Source of the DNA: Metabacillus lacus
GTDB lineage: Bacteria > Bacillota > Bacilli > Bacillales > Bacillaceae
NCBI RefSeq assembly: GCF_009674805.1
Contig: NZ_WKKI01000027.1
Coordinates: forward strand, 1 to 51,607
Direction of reading: 5' to 3'
DNA length: 51,607 bases
The notes beneath the pieces were generated by a model that worked only from the letters and a program-made list of their open reading frames with translations, was not told the DNA's origin and searched no databases. The translations under genes and the position numbers were made by a program. This document shows, one piece after another, positions 45,201 to 51,607 of this stretch (the stretch's first letter is position 1; each line of letters opens with the position of its first letter).

Positions 45201-46179
45201 ACTGATGATTGATTGGCTGAAATGGCCGATTTTTGTCAGGTTTGGCATAATTGGTATTCTCATCATTCTTGTATTCGGCGAAATAATCAGCATCATGGAG
45301 CCTGACGAGTTTACGACAAGATTTGATGGAATTTGGTGGGCGATAGTCACCATTTCCACAGTAGGATTCGGAGACTATGTGCCTCAGACTGTGCTGGGAA
45401 GATTAACAGGCATTCTTCTTATCCTGCTTGGGGTCAGCTTCATTACAGCCTATTTTGCCACCCTCTCTGCTGCCGCTATTCAAAAACAGCAGGACTTTGC
45501 AGCAGGAAAAATGACTTTTAAGCAGAAGGAGCATATTATTATCGTCGGCTGGAGTCAGAAAACCCTTGAAATGATCCAAACCATCCGCAAGCTGAAGCCA
45601 TATAAGCAAATCGTTTTGATTGACCAAACGCTGGAAGAAGCGCCATTGATTGAAAATGTGTATTTTGTCAGCGGCAATCCTATAGAGGATGAGGTATTAC
45701 TGAAAGCAAATATAAGCCTGGCGGACAGTGTTATCATCACAGCCAATCAGCATAAAAGCGAAATGGATGCTGACATGCTGTCAATTATGGTGCTGCTGGC
45801 AGTGAAGGGATTGAATGCCGGAATATACGTTATTATAGAAGTTCTCACAGAACAGCAGTCACAAAACGCGAAAAGAGCCGGAGCAGACGAAATTATAAAA
45901 ACCTATCAGCTGGCCAGCCAATCATTAATGAGCTGTTATTTGTCTAAAAAGGGTCTCGCTTGTGTGTACGAGGAGCTGAATCCAGCAGCAGGGAATTTAT
46001 ACAGAATCCTGCCTGTCCTGCAGGAGTGGGACGGAAAAACGTTTTTGGAGCTTCATACTTTTTATATACGTAAGGAAATCATTTTAATCGGCATTAAAAA
46101 AGGAGATGAAACGGAAATTAATCCGCCCATCTCCAGGACTGTGCAGCTGGGCGATGAACTGATTGTGCTGTCTCACTAA
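45187..46179 (+). CDS. yugO: Potassium channel YugO with RCK/TrkA-N domain
   Basis: A 330-aa K+ channel subunit. TM1 (about 12-35), pore loop with selectivity filter TVGFGDY, TM2 (65-90), then a cytoplasmic TrkA-N/RCK domain (105-245; IIIVGWSQKTLEMI) and TrkA-C. AAGGAG is 9 nt before the ATG at 45187. In B. subtilis YugO carries the K+ efflux that underlies electrical signalling in biofilms and responds to metabolic stress. It is convergent with yugN, and their stop codons overlap. Confidence 0.94.
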   Translation: MRSNKLMIDWLKWPIFVRFGIIGILIILVFGEIISIMEPDEFTTRFDGIWWAIVTISTVGFGDYVPQTVLGRLTGILLILLGVSFITAYFATLSAAAIQKQQDFAAGKMTFKQKEHIIIVGWSQKTLEMIQTIRKLKPYKQIVLIDQTLEEAPLIENVYFVSGNPIEDEVLLKANISLADSVIITANQHKSEMDADMLSIMVLLAVKGLNAGIYVIIEVLTEQQSQNAKRAGADEIIKTYQLASQSLMSCYLSKKGLACVYEELNPAAGNLYRILPVLQEWDGKTFLELHTFYIRKEIILIGIKKGDETEINPPISRTVQLGDELIVLSH

Positions 46180-46580
46180 TCGAGCAACACACTCTCAAGT
46201 TCATGAACAAGTGCCTTTCCAAGATCTATATATTTTTCAGGGAAAGAAGCATCTTTATCCTGCGGCTCCGAAAACTGGTCAAATGACGCTCTGAAGTTTC
46301 CTACATGCGCGTGATCATCTAGCCCGATCTGATATTTATGTGAAAGCAGATAAGGCCGCCCAAGTCTGACCGTCGCATTTTGACCGTCGAGCTGGCCGTC
46401 TGCAGCTTGAAAAGGAATGCGCAGAAATTGATAACCCACTGTGTCATCTATCTTATAATCAAATGACCCGTGATCATAATCCCAATTTCCGCCAATATCG
46501 TACCCCAGCGGCTTAAGCTCCTGCTCCAAATAATACAATTTATAATCCCTGCCCTCTATGCTTGAAGGTATCTCAATCAT
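46176..46580 (-). CDS. yugN: YugN-like protein
   Basis: A 134-aa protein of the YugN-like family (PF08868): GYDIGGNWDYDHGSFDYKID, GYQFLRIPFQA and DQFSEPQDKDASFPEKYI. GGAGG is 8 nt before the ATG. Cytoplasmic; function unknown. Its stop overlaps the yugO stop by 4 bp, with no terminator between, so antisense overlap of the two transcripts is likely. Confidence 0.9.
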   Translation of the reverse strand: MIEIPSSIEGRDYKLYYLEQELKPLGYDIGGNWDYDHGSFDYKIDDTVGYQFLRIPFQAADGQLDGQNATVRLGRPYLLSHKYQIGLDDHAHVGNFRASFDQFSEPQDKDASFPEKYIDLGKALVHELESVLLD

Positions 46581-46700
46581 CCTGCATGCCTCCTTTTTAC
46601 TTAGGCTATCCTAACGGGCAGATTCAATGTATGTAGAATCAGTCTGCTCATTGAGTAAAAGAAACGGCACATGAAGCTGTGCAAAGTTGATAGAAAACAA

Positions 46701-46745
46701 AAAAACTGCCCGAGGGTGCCGCTTTAACGGCTCCTTCAGGGCAGC
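46701..46745 (-). terminator. Terminator of pgi
   Basis: CTGCCC/GGGCAG stem extended by AAGG and GCCG/CGGC pairs, then TTTTTTTG on the minus strand. Confidence 0.85.
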
Positions 46746-46753
46746 ATTTTTAT

Positions 46754-48100
46754 TTACAGGCGCTTTTCAAGTTCAGCTTTCTTTTCCTCATAGCCAGGTT
46801 TCCCCAGCAGCGCAAACATATTTACTTTATAAGCTTCTACTCCAGGCTGATCGAAAGGATTCACTCCAAGCAGGTATCCGCTCATTGCGCATGCTTTTTC
46901 AAAGAAGTAGACAAGATAGCCAAATGTGTATTCATTCAATTCAGGAATGTTCACAACAAGGTTAGGCACTCCACCGTCAGTATGAGCAAGCATCGTCCCT
47001 TGAAATGCTTTTGTATTAACAAAATCAATCGTTTTTCCTTCAAGGTAATTCAAACCGTCAAGATCATTTTCTATTGCCTCGATAGACAGCTCATGACGCG
47101 GCTTTTCAACATTAATAATGGTTTCGAAAAGATCTCTGCGTCCTTCCTGTACATATTGGCCAAGCGAGTGAAGATCTGTAGAGAAGTTTGCAGAAGAAGG
47201 AAAAATCCCTTTATTATCTTTCCCTTCACTCTCCCCGAACAGCTGCTTCCACCATTCAGAGAAGTACATAAGTGATGGCTCATAGTTAATCAGCATTTCA
47301 ATTGTTTTGCCTCGGTTGTAAAGTACATTACGAACTGCAGCATATTGATAAGCAGCGTTATCCTCTAGCTCTGAAGAATGAAAATCCTCCTGTGCAGCAG
47401 CAGCACCTTTCATCATTTCTTCAATGTCAGCACCCGCAACTGCGATTGGCAGAAGTCCGACAGCTGTTAAAACAGAGTAGCGGCCTCCGACATCATCAGG
47501 AATCACAAACGACTCATAACCTTCATCATCAGCAAGCGTTTTTAGAGCTCCGCGAGCTTTGTCTGTTGTTGCATAAATGCGTTTTCTTGCCTCTTCCACT
47601 CCATATTTCTCCTCAAGAAGCTTGCGGAAAATACGGAAAGCGATAGCTGGTTCTGTAGTGGTACCCGACTTGGAAATGACATTTACGGAAAAATCTCGTC
47701 CATCTAGCAGGTCCATGACATCTTTCATATATGTAGAACTGATGTTGTTTCCAACAAAGATAACTTGAGGAGTTTTACGCTGTTCTTTTGTTAAAGCGTT
47801 ATAGAAAGAATGGTTAAGCAGTTCAATCGCTGCTCTTGCCCCAAGATATGATCCCCCGATTCCGACAACTAGCAGGACATCTGAATCTGACTTGATTTTT
47901 TCTGCGCTTTTTTGAATGCGGGAAAACTCTTCTTTATCGTATTCAGAAGGAAGATCTACCCATCCAAGATAGTCACTTCCTGCGCCGGTTTTTTCATGAA
48001 TTGAATGATGGGCAACTTTTACAAAATCTCGTAAGTAGGTTAGCTCATGCTCTCCAAAAAAAGACAACGCTCTTGAATAATCGAAACTAATATGTGCCAT
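46754..48100 (-). CDS. pgi: Glucose-6-phosphate isomerase
   Basis: A 448-aa enzyme interconverting glucose-6-phosphate and fructose-6-phosphate. Signatures [48 protein letters not shown] and the C-terminal [10 protein letters not shown] with the catalytic Lys region. Start at 48100 with GGAGG 8 nt upstream. The length matches B. subtilis Pgi. Its place beside yugN is conserved. Confidence 0.97.
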   Translation of the reverse strand: MAHISFDYSRALSFFGEHELTYLRDFVKVAHHSIHEKTGAGSDYLGWVDLPSEYDKEEFSRIQKSAEKIKSDSDVLLVVGIGGSYLGARAAIELLNHSFYNALTKEQRKTPQVIFVGNNISSTYMKDVMDLLDGRDFSVNVISKSGTTTEPAIAFRIFRKLLEEKYGVEEARKRIYATTDKARGALKTLADDEGYESFVIPDDVGGRYSVLTAVGLLPIAVAGADIEEMMKGAAAAQEDFHSSELEDNAAYQYAAVRNVLYNRGKTIEMLINYEPSLMYFSEWWKQLFGESEGKDNKGIFPSSANFSTDLHSLGQYVQEGRRDLFETIINVEKPRHELSIEAIENDLDGLNYLEGKTIDFVNTKAFQGTMLAHTDGGVPNLVVNIPELNEYTFGYLVYFFEKACAMSGYLLGVNPFDQPGVEAYKVNMFALLGKPGYEEKKAELEKRL

Positions 48101-48315
48101 AGCGTTTTCCTCCATTTAAATATATTTTCACCTCTTTCACTTTACCCAAATTGCTTGTGTAAATCAAGCAAACACCCAAGTAAGTGCTTGATAAAGACCG
48201 ACTGATGAACATGTGATGAAACAAATCGAAAGCTGTAGATCAATTCTCATGCTCTCCATTTAACGAACGCAGCTGTTTTCTTATAAGCTGTGCAGACTGC
48301 CGACTGGTCCCTCCG

Positions 48316-48528
48316 TTAAGAACAGCAAGATACAGCATCGTCTAATGCATCTTCCGGAATGTACACCTGATCTTCTTCTATTTTATAGGGAATACTATTT
48401 TCTTCTAATTTTTCAGTACCTGTATTGCCTTCTCCCCATTGCACATATTCTCCCTGATAAGTTTTTTGACAGCCTCCAAGAATGAGCAAGCATAGTACAG
48501 TAACCATACTGATTATATATAGTTTCAT
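48316..48528 (-). CDS. Small lipoprotein, 70 aa
   Basis: Signal peptide with lipobox LILGGC (Cys20). The mature part is about 50 residues, acidic, ending DAVSCCS. AAAGGAG lies 7 nt before the ATG. No family recognised. It is divergent from the secreted protein gene at 48715, and both are absent from the conserved yug order, so they may be a unit acquired together (inference). Confidence 0.7.
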   Translation of the reverse strand: MKLYIISMVTVLCLLILGGCQKTYQGEYVQWGEGNTGTEKLEENSIPYKIEEDQVYIPEDALDDAVSCCS

Positions 48529-48714
48529 AAATATTCTCCTTTTTTTATTTAAAGATTATCTCTATTTCATTTTTTTTACAATTAGCCAAATGTCCTGAAA
48601 GATAAGTTCAATTGTCATATTTTTCAAAATATGACAATTGGTCCATTCCCTTTATTTTACAAATTATGATATTTTTTAACAGTAAGATAATTTACTAATT
48701 GGAGGATAAAAAGC

Positions 48715-49449
48715 ATGAAAAAGAAAATGATCGGTACATTGTTACTCTCCCTGGTATTTTCAGCCACTGCAAATGCCGCACCACCTGTTAGCGTAGACTT
48801 GGAAAAAGAAAGAATTCTTCATCAGCAAGTGATGGAGCAAGTAGAAAAGGAACTAGAGGACACCAACCGCGATTACCATGTTTTCGAAAGATTAACAGAC
48901 TCAGAGTGGAATAGAGTTGCCGAGAAAACAATTGGCTTTGCAGAAGAATATCCGGATCTTTCAAAGGAAGAATTAAATGAAAAGGTTTACGAAGAGTATG
49001 TTGCTGAGACCCAAAAAGATATCATCCGCATTCAATATATTGGCGGAATGAATTCTCAAGAAGCAAAAGTGTGTGCATTAAACCCTATTGATTGTACAAA
49101 AGTTAAAAAAGCAGCAGAAACAGCTAAAGCTGAAGCCGAAAGAAGATATGTTTCCTCCGCATTGCATAACGGTAACGGAGATGCGTTCAGACATATGTAT
49201 TGGAATAAACTCATGACAAATGCAATTGGAGCAAGCGAAGCTAAAAAATTCGCAGATGCACATGAATTTGGTGCATCCGGCCAACCAAAAAATGAGGAAA
49301 CAATGGATCTTCACAATAACAGCCTTGGCCGATCAAATGCAAAATATACAGCAGCAGAGATTGTAAAGTATCTCGTTGATTCCGGATCTGGAAGAAGGCT
49401 TAATAGCTCTGGGCAGCTTATTTCCACAAATTCCTCTGGAAAAAGGTAA
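48715..49449 (+). CDS. Secreted protein with DUF6973-type domain
   Basis: A 244-aa exported protein (signal peptide 1-21, ANA-APP). A helical, Glu/Lys-rich N-terminal region (25-145) with one Cys pair (120, 127) precedes a conserved-looking block: HNGNGDAFRHMYWNKLMTNA (151-170), DAHEFG (181-186), and MDLHNNSLGR (197-206). The H/D/RH...HE...D..NN pattern resembles the DUF6973 domain seen at the ends of some secreted and polymorphic-toxin-like proteins; its activity is unknown. GGAGG lies upstream of the ATG. No immunity-like gene is adjacent, except possibly the 70-aa lipoprotein. Confidence 0.65.
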   Translation: MKKKMIGTLLLSLVFSATANAAPPVSVDLEKERILHQQVMEQVEKELEDTNRDYHVFERLTDSEWNRVAEKTIGFAEEYPDLSKEELNEKVYEEYVAETQKDIIRIQYIGGMNSQEAKVCALNPIDCTKVKKAAETAKAEAERRYVSSALHNGNGDAFRHMYWNKLMTNAIGASEAKKFADAHEFGASGQPKNEETMDLHNNSLGRSNAKYTAAEIVKYLVDSGSGRRLNSSGQLISTNSSGKR

Positions 49450-49494
49450 TAAAGTCGTAATTGGTCTTTATTTTTCTTACTTATTGAATATCAG

Positions 49495-49529
49495 GAAAAA
49501 AAGGGGAAGGATTCCTTCTCCTTTTTTTG
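49495..49529 (+). terminator. Terminator of the DUF6973 gene
   Basis: AAAAAAAGGNGAAGGA stem with matching TCCTTC-TCCTTTTTTT arm. Confidence 0.85.
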
Positions 49530-49593
49530 TTGAGAAATAATGACTGGCAGTATTTTTCCCGGCCAGCGCAGCCACATGCACGTAATACAAAAA

Positions 49594-49632
49594 AGACCCA
49601 AAAAAATTGTTTTGTAACAATTTTTTGAGTCT
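49594..49632 (-). terminator. Terminator of the alcohol dehydrogenase gene
   Basis: AGACTCAAAAAATTGTT / ACAATTTTTTTGGGTCT stem, then TTTTTTG on the minus strand, just after the stop at 49640. Confidence 0.85.
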
Positions 49633-49639
49633 GAATGGA

Positions 49640-50803
49640 TTACAATGAATTTTCGAGAATAGCTATAACATCTTCCTTCTTGAGGCTCTTAAAGTTTCCG
49701 AACTCCCCGTTTATCATAGCTTTATCAGCCACAAGTTCCAGGTTTTCAGAGTTTATATCATAATCGCCAAGAGTAGACGGAGCTCCAAGGCTGCTCCAGA
49801 ATTCCCTTAGTTTATCAATTCCTTCAATAGCTGTTTCTCGGTCTGTTTTCCCTTCAGGGTTCACACCAAATACTCTGACAGCCAGCTGTTTTGCACGGCT
49901 GGTATTTTCATCGAGTGTGAATTTCATCCAGTTTGGAAACAGGATTGCCAGTCCTCCTGCATGCGGAATGTCATAAACAGCTGAAACAGCATGCTCAATA
50001 TTATGAGATGCCCAGTCGCCGCGGTAACCCATTTGCAGTGAACCATTTAAAGCAATTGTACCACTGTAAAGAATCGTTTCACGAAGCTCATAGTCCTGAA
50101 GATTCTCAAGAAGCTTTGGTGCAGCTTCCATGACAGTCATAAGTACTGATTCACATAAGCGGTCCTGAAGCGGCGTATTAGAAACATGATGGAAGTACTG
50201 TTCAAATACATGTGACATCATATCAACAATTCCATACACCGTTTGATCTCTCGGAACGGTAAAGGTATTTACAGGATCAAGAATGGAGAACTTCGGAAAA
50301 GTGTAAGGACTCCCCCAGCCGTATTTCTCCTTCGTTTCCCAGTTTGTGATAACAGAACCGGCGTTCATCTCTGAGCCTGTTGCAGCCAGAGTTAAGACTG
50401 TTCCAAGCGGAAGAGCTCCTTCAGGAATGTGTTTGCGTGTCACAATATCCCATGCATCGCCGTCATATAGGGCACCTGCCGCAACAGCTTTAGCACAGTC
50501 TATAACACTTCCGCCGCCTACAGCAAGTATGAATTGAATACCGTCATTTTTACAGATTTCAACGCCTCTGTTCACTGTGGACAAACGGGGGTTTGGCTCT
50601 ACCCCAGACAATTCAGAAACTGACACGTTGATTTCTTCTAATAGCGAAAGTACATTGTCATAAAGACCATTCTTCTTGATGCTTCCGCCTCCATATATAA
50701 GGAGCACTTTGTCACCGTATTGAGGTATTTCATTTTTTAGCTGTTCCAGCTCGCCTTTTCCAAAAATCAGCTTGGTTGGATTGTAATATGTAAAATTATC
50801 CAT
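49640..50803 (-). CDS. yugJ: Iron-containing alcohol dehydrogenase (YugJ/BdhA-like)
   Basis: A 387-aa group III alcohol dehydrogenase, probably NADH-dependent butanol dehydrogenase. NAD site [34 protein letters not shown], iron ligands in the [13 protein letters not shown] and [20 protein letters not shown] regions (Asp, three His). ATG at 50803 with GGAGG 8 nt upstream. Synteny with pgi and yuzA supports yugJ over yugK. Confidence 0.88.
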   Translation of the reverse strand: MDNFTYYNPTKLIFGKGELEQLKNEIPQYGDKVLLIYGGGSIKKNGLYDNVLSLLEEINVSVSELSGVEPNPRLSTVNRGVEICKNDGIQFILAVGGGSVIDCAKAVAAGALYDGDAWDIVTRKHIPEGALPLGTVLTLAATGSEMNAGSVITNWETKEKYGWGSPYTFPKFSILDPVNTFTVPRDQTVYGIVDMMSHVFEQYFHHVSNTPLQDRLCESVLMTVMEAAPKLLENLQDYELRETILYSGTIALNGSLQMGYRGDWASHNIEHAVSAVYDIPHAGGLAILFPNWMKFTLDENTSRAKQLAVRVFGVNPEGKTDRETAIEGIDKLREFWSSLGAPSTLGDYDINSENLELVADKAMINGEFGNFKSLKKEDVIAILENSL

Positions 50804-50951
50804 TAACATCGCCTCCTTACTTAGATTATGTACAAGCAGGTGTTTTCTTGTAAAGAAATCAGCTTCAAAAAATTATTTTTTCTCTATGTATAAAAACGTC
50901 TGTCTTTCACACGCTAATACCGTAGGAAAAGATACTTAAGGAGGCTGTAAC

Positions 50952-51188
50952 ATGAGTACAATTCAACGTATTGCACTAGTTCTTACAATTATCGGAGCCA
51001 TCAACTGGGGTCTGGTTGGTTTCTTCCAGTTTGATTTAGTAGCTGCCATCTTCGGTGGGCAAAACTCTGCTCTTGCACGTATTATCTACGGCTTAGTAGG
51101 AATTGCGGGACTCATTAACCTTGGGCTGCTGTTCAAACCATCTGAAGAAACATCAAGAGCAAGCGAACCCCGTCCGGAAACCCGGTAA
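50952..51188 (+). CDS. yuzA: DUF378 membrane protein YuzA
   Basis: A 78-aa protein with two membrane segments: ALVLTIIGAINWGLVGFF (8-25) and a second at 42-62, followed by a short hydrophilic tail. INWGLVG is the DUF378 signature. AAGGAGG lies before the ATG. Function unknown. Its divergent placement beside yugJ is conserved in Bacillus. Confidence 0.92.
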   Translation: MSTIQRIALVLTIIGAINWGLVGFFQFDLVAAIFGGQNSALARIIYGLVGIAGLINLGLLFKPSEETSRASEPRPETR

Positions 51189-51195
51189 TAAGAAA

Positions 51196-51607
51196 AGCGG
51201 AGGCAGCTTGCTCAGGCCCGACAAGCATAAGGCAGCTTGGGCAGGAGGTCGCTCTTTGACCTCTTGACCAAGATGACTTATGACCTCGAGGGCCTAGCTG
51301 CCGGAGCTGGACAATGTAGAAAAGCGCAAGGCGCCCGTTCAGCGGCGACAAGCATAAGACGAGCCGGTATGAAGGTTGTTCTTTAACCTTCAGGCCGGCT
51401 TGGCTTATGACCTCGAGCCGCTGGCGCCTGGAGCTGGACAATGTAGAAAAGCAGAACCGCAGTAAAGGAAGTCATGCTAAGAGCGCCACGTCCTGTGGCA
51501 ACGCATGACTGTCCGACATCCTGTCGGGCTCCGACAAGCATAAGGCAGCTTGGGCAGGAGGTCGCTCTTTGACCTCTTGACCAAGATGACTTATGACCTC
51601 GAGGGCC
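51196..51607. repeat. Cluster of palindromic interspersed repeats with an exact 77-bp duplication
   Basis: At least three related modules, each with GACAAGCATAAG...CTTATGACCTCGAG arms: 51218-51294, about 51349-51418, and 51531-51607. The first and third are identical over 77 bp, up to the window edge. Modules are separated by GGAGCTGGACAATGTAGAAAAGC (shown only as a landmark: GGAGCTGGACAATGTAG) twice. A different motif, with arms GCGCCACG...GTGGC and CCGACATCCTGTCGG, lies at 51480-51530. No coding frame is credible. Confidence 0.85.

Noticed and set aside
51133-51441. 102-aa minus-strand frame antisense to yuzA
   Set aside because: Made of palindromic repeat sequence plus the antisense of yuzA.

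Overview
The window is a chromosomal segment of a low-GC, endospore-forming member of the Bacillaceae (Bacillus sensu lato). The signs are typical AAGGAGG ribosome binding sites with many TTG/GTG starts, spore genes (a CotF-like protein, transglutaminase tgl, a DUF3231 protein, Mn-catalase), S-box riboswitches, cre sites, and a block syntenic with the B. subtilis yugP-mstX-yugO-yugN-pgi-yugJ-yuzA region. No rRNA, tRNA, CRISPR array, prophage or intact insertion sequence was seen. The species cannot be fixed from the sequence alone.

Layout. 1-5.8 kb: a 52-bp tandem repeat array, an interspersed repeat, an excalibur-domain secreted protein, a YocH-like LysM/3D cell-wall protein with a WalR-like box, a secreted subtilisin, threonine aldolase and a DinB-like protein. 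5.8-14.8 kb: one long minus-strand methionine/sulfur operon (metY-CoA-binding fusion, ssuA-like, ssuC-like, ssuB-like, acetyl-CoA synthetase-like, metX, hom) behind a SigA-type promoter and two SAM-I riboswitches in tandem, each with its own terminator. 14.8-28.9 kb: azoreductase, small proteins, Mn-catalase and spore-type proteins, a cre-controlled alpha-amylase, a second 52-bp repeat array, a secreted M28 aminopeptidase, a CotF-like protein, a general-stress SDR with a SigB-like promoter, an alpha/beta hydrolase, an M50-like protein with HQLGH in place of HExxH, tgl, and YjbQ.

29.6-40.2 kb: a tightly packed six-gene minus-strand operon: Hpt-REC-GGDEF-REC diguanylate cyclase, membrane HEAT-repeat protein, family 2 glycosyltransferase, 1085-aa exported glycosidase-like protein, single-domain response regulator, and hybrid histidine kinase. 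Four of its five junctions overlap and the fifth is 11 bp. It looks like a self-contained phosphorelay plus c-di-GMP system that controls synthesis of a surface glycan. It is the best candidate for an undescribed system here.

40.5-51.6 kb: oligo-1,6-glucosidase, a DAACS symporter, then the yug block: zinc membrane protease yugP, Mistic (mstX) overlapping the K+ channel yugO, yugN, pgi, a small lipoprotein plus a secreted protein of a toxin-like family inserted before the yugJ-like alcohol dehydrogenase, and yuzA. The window ends in palindromic interspersed repeats that include an exact 77-bp duplication.

How the genes fit together: in the sulfur operon, Hom makes homoserine, MetX acetylates it, MetY replaces acetate with sulfide, and the co-transcribed AMP-forming ligase could turn the released acetate back into acetyl-CoA for MetX. 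In the signalling operon, the kinase could pass phosphate through its own receiver to the Hpt domain of the cyclase. c-di-GMP would then act on a glycosyltransferase that has no visible PilZ domain.
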